Source of the DNA: Patulibacter minatonensis DSM 18081
GTDB taxonomy: Bacteria > Actinomycetota > Thermoleophilia > Solirubrobacterales > Solirubrobacteraceae
Length of the DNA stretch: 34,200 bases
Assembly (NCBI RefSeq): GCF_000519325.1
Contig: NZ_KI912613.1
Coordinates: 13,874-48,073 of the forward strand
Reading direction: 5' to 3'
Shown in pieces: positions 6,909 to 14,604 of this stretch (position 1 is its first letter; each line of letters opens with the position of its first letter). A program made the position numbers and the translations under genes. Below the pieces are notes generated by a model that made no database searches, was not told the origin of the DNA, and saw nothing but the letters and a program-made list of their open reading frames with translations.

Positions 6909-8425
6909 GCGCGACGTCCGCCGCGGCCGACCGGCGCCGACCGCGGTTCCGGATCCGCCGCCCACGGCCGCTGCGGCTGAACAAGCGGATCGGCCCGCTG
7001 ACCCGCCGCGCGCTGACCGCCGGCTCGATCGCGCTCGCGGTCGCCGCGCTGGTCTGCACGATCACCGCGGCGGTCTCCGACCAGCGGGCGATCGGGGCGT
7101 TCGGCGCCGCGACCGGCCTGGCGACGGTCCTGGCCCTGCTGCTCCGCCGCACGTGGGTGGGGCGGCCGATGCCGGCGCCGACCGGCCGCGACGGGCTGAT
7201 GGCCGCCGGCCTCACCTGGGTCGCGGCGAGCCTCTTCGCGGCGATCCCCCTGCTGCTCAGCGGGTCGTTCCCGCGCGTGGCCGACGCGATCTTCGAGGGC
7301 ACCAGCGGCATCACCACCACGGGCGCCACGGCGCTCGTCGACGTGGACCACCAGCCCCACGCCGTGCTGCTCTGGCGCTCCCTGACGCACTGGATCGGCG
7401 GCATCGGCATCGTCGTCCTGCTCGTCGCGATCGCCCCGGCCGCCGGTGGTGCGGCACGGCGGGTCCTGCTCGGCGAGTCGAGCCGCGCCGCGGAGGAGAC
7501 GGTGGCGCCGCAGATGCGCGACACCGCCCGCATCACCGCGCTGATCTACCTGACGGTCACCGGCATCGCCCTGATCGCGCTGCTCCTCGTCGGCCTGTCG
7601 CCGTGGGAGGCCGTCAACCACGCGATGTCCGTCGCGTCGACCGGCGGCTTCTCGACGCGTACGGCCTCGGCCGGCGGGTTCGAGTCGACCCCGGTCGAGG
7701 TCGCGCTGACGGTCCTCATGCTCGCCTCGGGCGTCTCGTACGTGATCTGGTGGCGCCTCGTCACCGGTCGCGGGCTCGGGATCCACGCGGTCGAGCTGCG
7801 GTCCTACGTGCTGTTCGTGATCGGGATCGGGATCCTGCTGGCGATCGGCGCCCGCGGCAGCGAGGCGCCGGGCAACGTGTTCGACGGCATCTTCACCGCG
7901 GCGTCGATCACCACCGGGACGGGGTTCACGACCGCCGACCCGGACCTGTGGGGGGAGGAGGCCCGGCTGCTCGTGCTGCTGGCGACCGCGTCGGGCGCCA
8001 TGGTGGGTTCGACGACCGGCGGCTTCAAGGTGCGGCGGTGGCTGACGATCTTCGGCGGCATCCGGGCCGAGATCCAACGGCAGATCGCACCGCAGCGGAT
8101 CGTCGTCGTGCGCATCGGCAAGAAGCCCGTGACCGACGACGCCGTCCGCGCGGCGTTCGGGTTCATGGCCGTGGCGTTCGTCGCGATGACGCTCGGGACG
8201 GCGCTCCTGGCGGCCTGCGGCTTCGACCTGCTCTCCGCGTTCTCCGGCTCGCTCGCGTGCCTGTTCAACGTCGGTCCCGCACTTGGGCAGCTCGGCGGGC
8301 TGGAGTCCTACTCCGAGGTCCCCGACGGCGGCCTGCTGGGACTGAGCTTCCTCATGCTGCTCGGCCGCCTCGAGCTGTTCACGATCCTCGCGCTGTTCAC
8401 CCGCGGGCTCTGGCGCGCGCGCTGA
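6905..8425 (+). CDS. trkH: Trk potassium-uptake membrane subunit TrkH
   Basis: This is the K+-translocating subunit that pairs with TrkA. The 506-aa protein contains four selectivity-filter-like repeats: TSGITTTGATAL, ASTGGFSTRTASAGGF, SITTGTGFTTADPDLW and LFNVGPALGQLG. Each is flanked by membrane helices. The intracellular GSTTGGFKVRRW block follows the third pore segment, as in TrkH/KtrB. The start is the GTG whose last two bases lie in the trkA stop TGA; it precedes a basic N-terminus (RRRPRFRIRRPRP), as expected for an inside-facing tail. The 3' end overlaps the convergent MBL-hydrolase gene by 29 bp, so the two transcripts share antisense ends. Confidence 0.95.
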   Translation: MSATSAAADRRRPRFRIRRPRPLRLNKRIGPLTRRALTAGSIALAVAALVCTITAAVSDQRAIGAFGAATGLATVLALLLRRTWVGRPMPAPTGRDGLMAAGLTWVAASLFAAIPLLLSGSFPRVADAIFEGTSGITTTGATALVDVDHQPHAVLLWRSLTHWIGGIGIVVLLVAIAPAAGGAARRVLLGESSRAAEETVAPQMRDTARITALIYLTVTGIALIALLLVGLSPWEAVNHAMSVASTGGFSTRTASAGGFESTPVEVALTVLMLASGVSYVIWWRLVTGRGLGIHAVELRSYVLFVIGIGILLAIGARGSEAPGNVFDGIFTAASITTGTGFTTADPDLWGEEARLLVLLATASGAMVGSTTGGFKVRRWLTIFGGIRAEIQRQIAPQRIVVVRIGKKPVTDDAVRAAFGFMAVAFVAMTLGTALLAACGFDLLSAFSGSLACLFNVGPALGQLGGLESYSEVPDGGLLGLSFLMLLGRLELFTILALFTRGLWRAR

Positions 8426-9449
8426 AGCGCACCGGGCCGCCGGCCGGCGCGTCCACGACCTCGACCTGCCCCGCCGCGCGCAGGACGCCGAGGCTCCCGA
8501 GCACGGTGCTGAGCAGCACGTGCGCCAGCGACGCCGGCGCCTGCGGCCACACTGACGCCGCCAGGCCCCCGGCCGTGAAGGGCGCGTCACCCGCCCGCGC
8601 GAGCAGGCCCGCGGCGTCGCGGTCCTGCTTGGCGAGGTGGTGCTCGACGACCTCTGCCGGGTCCCGGAACGCGCCGCCGTGCCCGGGGAGCACGAGGTCG
8701 ACCGGCAGCGGCGCCGTGGCGCGCAGCGACTCCCGGTACCGGATCGTCACGGCGACGTCGTCCTCGGACGGGTCCGGCGCCCGTGCGCCGTCGCCGGCCG
8801 GGAGCGGGCGGTCGCGCATCGACACCGACGGCGTGGCGCGCAGCAGGTGGTCGCCGCCGAACATCGCCCGCGCGGCGGCGTCGACGAACAGCACGTCGGT
8901 CTCGCTGTGCCCCGGGCGGTGCAGGAGCTCGAGCGTGCGGTCGCGGAGCGCGATCGTCGACCCCGCCACGAGCGGCACGGTGACGCGCGCGGAGCCCCCG
9001 GCGGCGTGGAAGCGCGCCCAGCCCTCCTCGTTGCCGGAGACCGCCGCCTCGTCGGCCCCGTGGCGGCGCAGGAGCTCCGCCATGTACGCGCGGTCCGCAG
9101 CCGCCTCCGCCGGGAAGTCCGCCAGGTAGGGCCCGAGCGGGGCCAGGCCGGCGAGCTCGGCCCCGGAACGCCGGACGATCTCGCCCGCCAGCCCCAGGTG
9201 GTCGGTGTGCTGGTGCGTCAGCAGGAGGAGGCCCAGGTCCTCGACCCGGCGGCCGACCGCGCGGAAGGCCGCTTCGAGCGCGTCGATCGCTCCGTCGTCG
9301 CCGATCCCCGCGTCGACGAGCACGAGCGGGTCGTCGTCGACGATCCACGCGTTCACGCGTCCCATCTCGTTGGCGGCGGGGAGCGACACGCGGTGGATCC
9401 CGAGCTCGCGCAGGCGGTCGGGGATCGCGTCGTCGTCCGGGGCGGCCAT
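8397..9449 (-). CDS. Metallo-beta-lactamase-fold hydrolase (LACTB2/glyoxalase II-like)
   Basis: This cytosolic di-zinc hydrolase has 350 aa. The signature HQHTDHLG gives His79, His81, Asp83 and His84; further metal ligands are the His in LLHRPGHSETDVLF, the Asp in FGGDHLL and the His in LPGHGGAF. The C-terminal 80 residues look like the winged-helix tail found in LACTB2-like and related MBL proteins, rather than in lactamases. The ATG at 9449 follows a purine-rich GGGAGACTGGG and begins where homology begins. Substrate cannot be predicted; thioesterase or endoribonuclease activity is known in this clade. The gene is convergent with trkH and divergent from the phospholipase gene, with a long regulatory gap between the starts. 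Confidence 0.88.
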   Translation of the reverse strand: MAAPDDDAIPDRLRELGIHRVSLPAANEMGRVNAWIVDDDPLVLVDAGIGDDGAIDALEAAFRAVGRRVEDLGLLLLTHQHTDHLGLAGEIVRRSGAELAGLAPLGPYLADFPAEAAADRAYMAELLRRHGADEAAVSGNEEGWARFHAAGGSARVTVPLVAGSTIALRDRTLELLHRPGHSETDVLFVDAAARAMFGGDHLLRATPSVSMRDRPLPAGDGARAPDPSEDDVAVTIRYRESLRATAPLPVDLVLPGHGGAFRDPAEVVEHHLAKQDRDAAGLLARAGDAPFTAGGLAASVWPQAPASLAHVLLSTVLGSLGVLRAAGQVEVVDAPAGGPVRFSARARARG

Positions 9450-9584
9450 CGGGCCCAGTCTCCCAGCCGGCGGACACGGGCGCGGGCGCCGCCGGATCCG
9501 GGTGCGACGGCCACAGGACGGGTGGGGGGCGGCGGCAGGCGACGTCGTCCCCGGGACCGTCGGGCGGGCGCTCGACGCCGGTGG

Positions 9585-9671
9585 GTGACCGTCCGGTGTC
9601 CCGTTCGTGAGAGCCCTGTGAGGGGTCGTGAGAGCACCGTGAGGGAGCCGTGAGAGGTCCGTGAGGACCAC
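9585..9671. promoter_or_regulatory. Helically phased array of eight GTGAG-type direct repeats
   Basis: GTGAG begins at 9607, 9618, 9628, 9639, 9650 and 9661, preceded in the same phase by GTGAC at 9585 and GTGTC at 9596. Spacings are 11, 11, 11, 10, 11, 11 and 11 bp, about one helical turn. Several units read CCGTGAG, or CTCACGG on the other strand. The array ends about 24 bp before a -10-like CAGATT (9695-9700) of the secreted phospholipase gene. Eleven-bp direct repeats are the usual operator form of PhoB/OmpR-family regulators, including the TCAC-containing PhoP boxes of actinobacteria. Confidence 0.8.
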
Positions 9672-9732
9672 CCCTCGGCGCTGCTCGACGGTGGCAGATT
9701 CGCAGGCACCCCAACCCCCGAGAAGGACCCCG

Positions 9733-10644
9733 ATGCACCTCCCCCGCGTGTCACCCCGACGGCTCCTCGCCGTGCTCCTCGCGCTGCTCTGTGCGGCGTT
9801 CGCCGCCCCCGCCGCCGCCTCGGCCGCGAAGGTCACGGGCCCCGGCCCGTGGAGGGTCGACAACACCTACCTCGTCCGCGCCGACCTCGACGGCCGCACG
9901 AGGCCGAAGCTGAAGCCGGTCGCCCGCGTCGACCACGTCAAGGCGGGCCAGTGGATCCGGATCCAGTGCCAGACCGGCGGCGAGGTCGCCTACGGGTCGA
10001 AGGTCTGGATCAAGACCGGGGGGTTCTACGTGCCCGACCACTACGTCAAGACGTACACGGACGGGCTCCTCGCGAACGTCCCGACGTGCGCCCCCAACCC
10101 GGGCCCGGTGCCCCCGGACCCGTCGCCGACGCCGCCCTACGTCCCGGCGCCGCCGTCCGCGCCGACCCACGACAACCTGGTCGTCATCGCCCGCGCGGTC
10201 GAGTTCGAGGACGTCGGCGGGTCGAACTACGGGCGGTACAAGAAGCTCTACCCCGAGACGCGCAAGGACGTCGACGGGCACAGCATCAACTGGGGGACCA
10301 ACGGCTGCAGCGTCCCCGAGAACCTCGCGAACGCGGAGTTCAGTCTCGCCGGCAAGACGGGCAAGCCGATCAAGTACTACTCGGACCTCTTCGAGAAGTC
10401 CTGCGATCGTCACGACTTCGGCTACCGCAACTTCGGCTCGAAGTCGGCCGGACTGATGGCCGCTCCGACCAAGGCCGGGAAGGACTCCATCGACAGCCGG
10501 TTCAGGTCGAACATGAAGATCCAGTGCGACGAGCGGTTCGACCGCAAGTACCTCGAGGCCGTGCAGCGCGGATTCTGCAAGAAGGTCGCCGACGTCTTCT
10601 ACAAGGCCGTCAGCACGTTCGGCGGGAAGAACTACTACCGCTGA
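9733..10644 (+). CDS. Secreted prokaryotic-type phospholipase A2 with N-terminal SH3-like domain
   Basis: The protein is predicted to hydrolyse the sn-2 ester of phospholipids outside the cell. A signal peptide (basic VSPRR, then LLAVLLALLCAAFAAPAAA) is followed by an SH3b-like segment (about residues 45-115), a Pro-rich linker (about 118-145) and the catalytic domain. The hallmark SCDRHDFGYRNF of prokaryotic PLA2 is present with catalytic His227 and adjacent Asp228; DERFDRKYLEA supplies the partner Asp. NGCSVP and late Cys residues fit the family disulfides. At 303 aa it is about twice the size of the streptomycete enzyme because of the extra N-terminal domain. The ATG has GAGAAGGA upstream. 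Expression is probably controlled through the phased repeat array ending about 60 bp before the start. Confidence 0.88.
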   Translation: MHLPRVSPRRLLAVLLALLCAAFAAPAAASAAKVTGPGPWRVDNTYLVRADLDGRTRPKLKPVARVDHVKAGQWIRIQCQTGGEVAYGSKVWIKTGGFYVPDHYVKTYTDGLLANVPTCAPNPGPVPPDPSPTPPYVPAPPSAPTHDNLVVIARAVEFEDVGGSNYGRYKKLYPETRKDVDGHSINWGTNGCSVPENLANAEFSLAGKTGKPIKYYSDLFEKSCDRHDFGYRNFGSKSAGLMAAPTKAGKDSIDSRFRSNMKIQCDERFDRKYLEAVQRGFCKKVADVFYKAVSTFGGKNYYR

Positions 10645-10707
10645 GGACCGGCGGGCCCGACCTCGCGTCGCCCACCGGCCGGCGGTGCCCTCGCGCCGCC
10701 GACCGGA

Positions 10708-10723
10708 CGTCCGCGGCCGGACG
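10708..10723. terminator. Hairpin between convergent phospholipase and MFS genes
   Basis: CGTCCG and CGGACG pair around a CGGC loop, directly abutting the MFS stop codon. It is the best stem in the 80-bp convergent gap. It lacks a U-tract, so it is only a possible bidirectional terminator. Confidence 0.4.
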
Positions 10724-10724
10724 G

Positions 10725-12023
10725 TCAGGCGTTCGTGACCACCCGCGGCGCCGGCGACGGTGCCGCGGCCCCGCCCACACCGGGATCCCCGGCCCCGGCC
10801 GGAGCGTCCGCGACCCGGTCCGCGACCCGGCGGTACGCCCACCAGGCCCCGGCCGCCGCGACGAGCGCCGCCACCCCGCCGACCGCCATCCCGGCCCGCG
10901 GCCCGGCCCATCCGGCGATCCAGCCGACCAACGGCGCGCCGATCGGTGTCGAGCCGAGGAAGACCAGCGAGTACAGCGCCATCACGCGGCCGCGCATCGC
11001 CGGCTCGACCTGGAGCTGCAGCGTCGAGTTGACGCCGGAGGAGAACGTCACCGACGCCATCCCGAGGAACACCAGCGGCAGCAGCTGGAGCGGCAGGACG
11101 GGCGCGACGGCCGCGAGCAGCTGGAACGTGCCGAAGAGGGTCGCCGCACCGACCAGGAGCCGCGGCGTGATCTCGCGGCGGTTGCCGGCCACGAGCGCCC
11201 CGATCACCGACCCGACGGCCATCGTCATCGTCAGCAGCGTGAACGTCGTGGCCGTGCCCCGCCACGTGTCGTGCGCCATCAGCGGCAGGACGATCTGGAA
11301 GTTGAAGGACAGGAGGCCGATGACCGCCATCATCGCCAGCGGGATCACGAGGTGCGGGGCACCACGGACGTAGCGGACGCCCTCGCGCAGCGCGCCCTTG
11401 CGCCGGGCGGCCCGCGGGGACTCGCCCATCTGCTCGGGGTCCAGGCGCAGCAGGGCCACGATCATCGCCAGGAACGACAGCGCGTCGACGACGAAGCACC
11501 ACGCGATGCCGACGACCGCGATCAGGAGGCCCGCGACGCCCGGCCCGATGATCCGGGACGTCTGGATCACGACGCTGTTGAGGGCCACCGCGTTGACGAC
11601 CCGATCCGGTCCGACGAGCTCGATCGGCAGCGCCTGCCGGGCGGGGTTGTCGATCGCCATCGCCGTGCCGCGGAGGAAGACCATCGCGTAGATCACGAGC
11701 GGCGTGACCGTCCCGGTGAAGGTCGTCGCGGCCAGCACGACCGCCGGCACCATCAGCCCAAGCTGCGTGCCGATCAGGAGCCGTCGCTTGTCGACGCGGT
11801 CGGCGAGCAGGCCGCCCCACGCCCCGAAGAGCATGAGCGGCAGGAACTGCAGCGCGGCGGTGAGCCCGACGGCGAGACCGTCGCCGGTCAGCTTCACCAT
11901 CAGCCACATCGCGGCGACGTTCTGGATCCAGTTGCCGGAGACCGAGACGACCTGGCCCGCGAAGTAGCGGCGGTAGTTCGGGACGTGCAGGGAGTCGAAG
12001 GTGCGGTGGATCGTGGGGCTCAA
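10725..12023 (-). CDS. MFS transporter (EntS/MFS_3-like, probable exporter)
   Basis: This 432-aa protein has about 12 hydrophobic helices. The N-terminus FDSLHVPNYRRYFAGQVVS and the following SGNWIQNVAAMWLMVKLT match the MFS_3/EntS-type branch, as does GGLLADRVDKRRLLIGTQL (motif A) after helix 2. A charged central loop, DPEQMGESPRAARRKGALRE, divides two six-helix halves. The start is a TTG at 12023: the frame offers no ATG or GTG nearby, and a strong GAGGAGG lies 7 nt upstream. A MarR regulator lies 104 bp upstream on the same strand, which suggests export of a small toxic ligand sensed by that regulator. Substrate is unknown. The C-terminus is a low-complexity Ala/Pro/Gly tail. Confidence 0.9.
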   Translation of the reverse strand: MSPTIHRTFDSLHVPNYRRYFAGQVVSVSGNWIQNVAAMWLMVKLTGDGLAVGLTAALQFLPLMLFGAWGGLLADRVDKRRLLIGTQLGLMVPAVVLAATTFTGTVTPLVIYAMVFLRGTAMAIDNPARQALPIELVGPDRVVNAVALNSVVIQTSRIIGPGVAGLLIAVVGIAWCFVVDALSFLAMIVALLRLDPEQMGESPRAARRKGALREGVRYVRGAPHLVIPLAMMAVIGLLSFNFQIVLPLMAHDTWRGTATTFTLLTMTMAVGSVIGALVAGNRREITPRLLVGAATLFGTFQLLAAVAPVLPLQLLPLVFLGMASVTFSSGVNSTLQLQVEPAMRGRVMALYSLVFLGSTPIGAPLVGWIAGWAGPRAGMAVGGVAALVAAAGAWWAYRRVADRVADAPAGAGDPGVGGAAAPSPAPRVVTNA

Positions 12024-12127
12024 TCCGGGTCCTCCTCGGGTCGTGGGCGGGGGTGGTCCGGGATCCCGGCGTCGGCCGGCGGACGGTCGGGTCCCGACGG
12101 CGGGGCGCGACCCGGTGCGCCGGCCGG

Positions 12128-12589
12128 TCAGTCCGGTCGGTCCTCGAGCAGCAGGTCCTCGAGGAGGTCCGCGGCACGGTCGAGGGTCGCGCGGTCCTCG
12201 GGGGAGAGCTCCTCGAGGCGCCGCGCCAGGAACGCGTCCTTGCGGGAGCGCACGTCGGCGATGTGGGCGGCACCCGCCCCGGTCAGGCTGACCCGGAACG
12301 ACCGGCCGTCCTCGGGGTCGGGCTCGCGCGCCACGAGACCCTCCTCCTCGAGCTTGGCGACCAGCCGCGTCGCGGACGGGCGGCGGATGCCCTCGCGGTC
12401 GGCGAGCTCGCTCGGGCTGAGCGGGCCGAACCGCTCGACGGTCGCGAGCGCGGCCCCGAGCGACGGCCCGAGCCCGGTGCCGGCCTCCGCGCGCAGCCGC
12501 CGCGCGGCCCGCGTGACGACGAGGCGCAGGTGCGCCGCGACCTCGGGGGTCGAGGTGCGGGGAGCGACGGCTGTCCTGGTGGTTCGCAC
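12128..12589 (-). CDS. MarR-family transcriptional regulator
   Basis: This winged-helix dimeric regulator has 153 aa, a typical length. The core is PLSPSELADREGIRRPSATR as helix-turn-helix, then LVAKLEEEGLVAREPDPEDG and RSFRVSLTGAG as the wing, with dimerisation helices at both ends. The GTG start lies inside a palindrome (12581-12610) and 8 nt after a TACACT hexamer, which suggests a leaderless, self-repressed transcript. The MFS gene downstream is the likely co-transcribed target. MarR proteins usually lose DNA binding when a phenolic or other small ligand binds; the ligand here is unknown. Confidence 0.9.
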   Translation of the reverse strand: MRTTRTAVAPRTSTPEVAAHLRLVVTRAARRLRAEAGTGLGPSLGAALATVERFGPLSPSELADREGIRRPSATRLVAKLEEEGLVAREPDPEDGRSFRVSLTGAGAAHIADVRSRKDAFLARRLEELSPEDRATLDRAADLLEDLLLEDRPD

Positions 12590-12610
12590 TGGTAATTAGT
12601 GTAGCGAACC
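12581..12610. promoter_or_regulatory. Palindromic operator over the marR start
   Basis: GGTTCGC and GCGAACC form perfect 7-bp outer arms 16 bp apart, with TAATTA in the centre, an A/T island in this G+C-rich DNA. It covers the GTG start and the -10, the expected place for a MarR autorepressor site. Confidence 0.65.
12598..12603 (-). promoter_or_regulatory. -10 element TACACT of the MarR gene
   Basis: On the minus strand TACACT is followed by 8 nt and then the GTG start at 12589. It lies within the palindromic operator, so repressor binding would block polymerase. Confidence 0.6.
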
Positions 12611-12682
12611 ATTCGACTCGGGGGTACCTCCCAGGCCTCGAACCCGGCGTTCCGGGTGCGGATGCACGTCGCCACGTACGTA

Positions 12683-12793
12683 GTTCGTTGAGCGGGCTCG
12701 ATCTGTGACCGCTTTTTGCGTATCGCGCGCGAAACGGACCGGTTTTCGACCCTGGCGCGCGCACGTTCGTCGAGTGGGCAGGACTGTGACCGC
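12683..12793 (+). repeat. Direct repeat pair upstream of the secreted-protein/sigma cluster
   Basis: Copy 1 starts at 12683 (GTTCGTTGAGCGGGC, ending CTGTGACCGC at 12712). Copy 2 starts at 12765 (GTTCGTCGAGTGGGC, ending CTGTGACCGC at 12793). They match at most positions over about 30 bp, are 82 bp apart, and point at the gene starting at 12879. A third fragment, GTTCGAGCGG, follows near 12805. The rest of the 288-bp gap has no gene. Confidence 0.65.
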
Positions 12794-12878
12794 ACTGGAC
12801 GTAGGTTCGAGCGGCCGTCGAGCCCCCGGGCGGCACGGATCCCCGATCTCCCACGACCGACCCCTCGAAAGACGCCTC

Positions 12879-13277
12879 ATGCTTATCTCAGCACGTCGGC
12901 ACGCCCCACGGGCCGCTGCACTGATCTGTTCATCACTCGCCCTCGGACTCGCCGGCCTGGCCGCCGCGCCGGGCGCCCGGGCCGCGCAGAACAGCTTCGC
13001 CTACTCGCTCGGCCAGAACGTCCAGAAGACGCACCCCGAGCGGCACTCGCTGTACTCGGCCTCCGCCTACACGTCGCGGGGCACCGCGGTCAGCGCCGCG
13101 GCGAGCACGTACTCCAACACGGGCGCTCCGCTGTACGCGAACTGGGACTACGGCTACGGCTACGCCTGCCACTACTACAGCGGCGCGAACCTGCTCTACC
13201 CCGTCATCCGGAACAACGCGTCGACCACCACGATCCTCGGCACGTCGACGTGGGGCTCGGGGGCGGCGGGATGCTGA
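12879..13277 (+). CDS. Small secreted protein of unknown function
   Basis: No known family is recognised. This 132-aa protein has a clear signal peptide (SARRHAPRAAALICSS then LALGLAGLAAAPGARA, predicted cleavage before AQNSF). The mature part of about 100 residues is rich in Tyr, Ser, Ala and Thr. It has two Cys: one in YGYACHYYSG and one as the final residue, and they could form a disulfide. Size, export and composition recall secreted peptides or structural coat proteins, but there is no specific match. The ATG has only a weak GAAAG upstream. The stop overlaps the next start by 7 nt, so the gene is translationally coupled to the exported protein and probably to the sigma-factor operon. Confidence 0.75.
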   Translation: MLISARRHAPRAAALICSSLALGLAGLAAAPGARAAQNSFAYSLGQNVQKTHPERHSLYSASAYTSRGTAVSAAASTYSNTGAPLYANWDYGYGYACHYYSGANLLYPVIRNNASTTTILGTSTWGSGAAGC

Positions 13278-13924
13278 GCGCACGCGGTCGCCGCGTCCGC
13301 CGCCTCGTCTCCGGCGGGATCGCCGTCGGCCTGGTGACCGGCGTCGCGGTCGTCCCGGCCGTCGCCGAGGACGCGCCCGAGCCGGACCCCGTCTCGCCGA
13401 CGGCGGCCCAGCCGACGGCCATCCCCGCGGTCCAGGCCGACCAGCGGGAGACGCTGCGGATCTTCCGCCGCGCCCGCACCGCGAAGGACGCGCTGCCCGC
13501 CGAGGCCGTGCCGGTCGCGTCGGATGCGCGGTTCGGACGCAACCCGCACCTGTCGCGGGCGATCGACACGCCGACCGGCAAGGGGTGGGTCGTCCCCGGC
13601 GACGACGTCGTGTGCGTGGTCGTCCCGGACCCGGTCGACGGGTACGGCACGAGCTGCGCCCCGACGGCGGTCGTCGAGCGCGACGGCCTGACGGTCGGGA
13701 TCGTCGGCGACGACACGTCGGCGGCGATCACGCTGGTGCCCGACGGCGCGTCGGTCAGCACCACCGACGACGCCGATCGCACCACGGCGGTGCGTCCCGA
13801 CGCCTCGGGCGTGGTGGTGACGGACCCGGAGAGGACCGACAGCATCGCCGTGCGGACGGACAACGGCACGTCCGAGACGACGCTCCTGGACTTCGACGAC
13901 CTGCAGGGCGGGCAGTCCCGATAG
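13271..13924 (+). CDS. Exported protein of unknown function, paralogue of the membrane protein after sigma
   Basis: This 217-aa protein starts with the basic RGRRVRRLV, then a hydrophobic segment GGIAVGLVTGVAVVPAVA, so it is secreted or anchored. After a Pro-rich stretch it has AVQADQRETLRIFRRARTAKD, then two Cys (VVCVVV and TSCAPT), a Gly-rich turn and ITLVPDGASVSTTDD. The same order occurs in the 252-aa protein encoded after the sigma factor (AEQRAVLGVLRREQTAAD, LCVYL, TKCFG, WVLLPDGVARVVV), so I infer a shared domain; no named family is recognised. It overlaps the preceding gene by 7 nt and lies 119 bp before the sigma gene. It may be an extracytoplasmic partner or target of the sigma regulon. 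Confidence 0.75.
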   Translation: MLSARGRRVRRLVSGGIAVGLVTGVAVVPAVAEDAPEPDPVSPTAAQPTAIPAVQADQRETLRIFRRARTAKDALPAEAVPVASDARFGRNPHLSRAIDTPTGKGWVVPGDDVVCVVVPDPVDGYGTSCAPTAVVERDGLTVGIVGDDTSAAITLVPDGASVSTTDDADRTTAVRPDASGVVVTDPERTDSIAVRTDNGTSETTLLDFDDLQGGQSR

Positions 13925-14043
13925 GCACGCCGGCCGCCACCCCCGCATTGATGGCCCGCGCCCTGCCGGTGGGAGGACACCGGTGGGGCACGGAGAACCG
14001 CGATCAGCGGTCACAGATCCCGGCCGCCGACCGAACAGGAACC

Positions 14044-14604
14044 GTGAACCGCGAGCAAGCACGCAGCGACGAGGACCTCCTCGCCGAGAAGCGCTTCGAC
14101 CGCTCGACCGCCGCCTTCGCGGAGTTCTACGAGCGGTACGAGGCCGCGATCCTCGCGTACCACCGGCGCCGCGTCGGGCTGCCCGAGGTGGCGGCCGACC
14201 TGACCGCCGAGACGTTCGCGAAGGCGCTGGCGTCGCGGGCGCGGTTCAAGCCGTCGCGTGGCGACGCCGCGGGCTGGCTCTTCGGGGTCGCGCACAACGT
14301 GCTGGTCGACAGCGCGCGTCGCGGGACCGTCGAGCAGAAGGCGCGGGAGAAGCTCCAGATGATGCCGCTCGAGCTCGACGACGAGGACCTCGAGCGCGTC
14401 AACGCGCTGGGGGAGAACGACCGCCTCCACGCGGCGCTGGAGCGGTTGCCCGAGGAGCAGCGGGAGGCGATCGTCGCCCGCTTCGTGCAGGACGAGACGT
14501 ACGACGAGACGGCCGAGCGGTTGAAGACCTCGTCGAGCGTCGTGCGCAAGAGAGTGAGCCGTGGTCTGACCCGGCTCCGCGACCAGATGATGGGATGGGC
14601 ATGA
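14044..14604 (+). CDS. ECF-type RNA polymerase sigma factor
   Basis: This sigma-70-family protein has only regions 2 and 4 (186 aa). Region 2 is FAEFYERYEAAILAYHRRRV through ETFAKALASRARF and DAAGWLFGVAHNVLVDSARR. Region 4 is LHAALERLPEEQREAIVARF with the helix-turn-helix YDETAERLKTSSSVVRKRVS. The GTG start has AGGA 5 nt upstream. The stop overlaps the next gene (ATGA). No neighbour encodes a recognisable zinc-type anti-sigma domain (HxxxCxxC); the downstream one-helix membrane protein holds that position instead. A related exported protein is encoded upstream, so the sigma factor sits between two similar envelope proteins. Target promoters are unknown. Confidence 0.93.
   Translation: MNREQARSDEDLLAEKRFDRSTAAFAEFYERYEAAILAYHRRRVGLPEVAADLTAETFAKALASRARFKPSRGDAAGWLFGVAHNVLVDSARRGTVEQKAREKLQMMPLELDDEDLERVNALGENDRLHAALERLPEEQREAIVARFVQDETYDETAERLKTSSSVVRKRVSRGLTRLRDQMMGWA

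Noticed and set aside
9585-9671. Phased array as coding repeat
   Set aside because: The 11-bp period with one 10-bp step cannot keep a frame, and it lies between two divergent gene starts.
12795-12830. tRNA-like GGTTCGAGCGG
   Set aside because: No acceptor stem, anticodon arm or CCA context can be formed around it.
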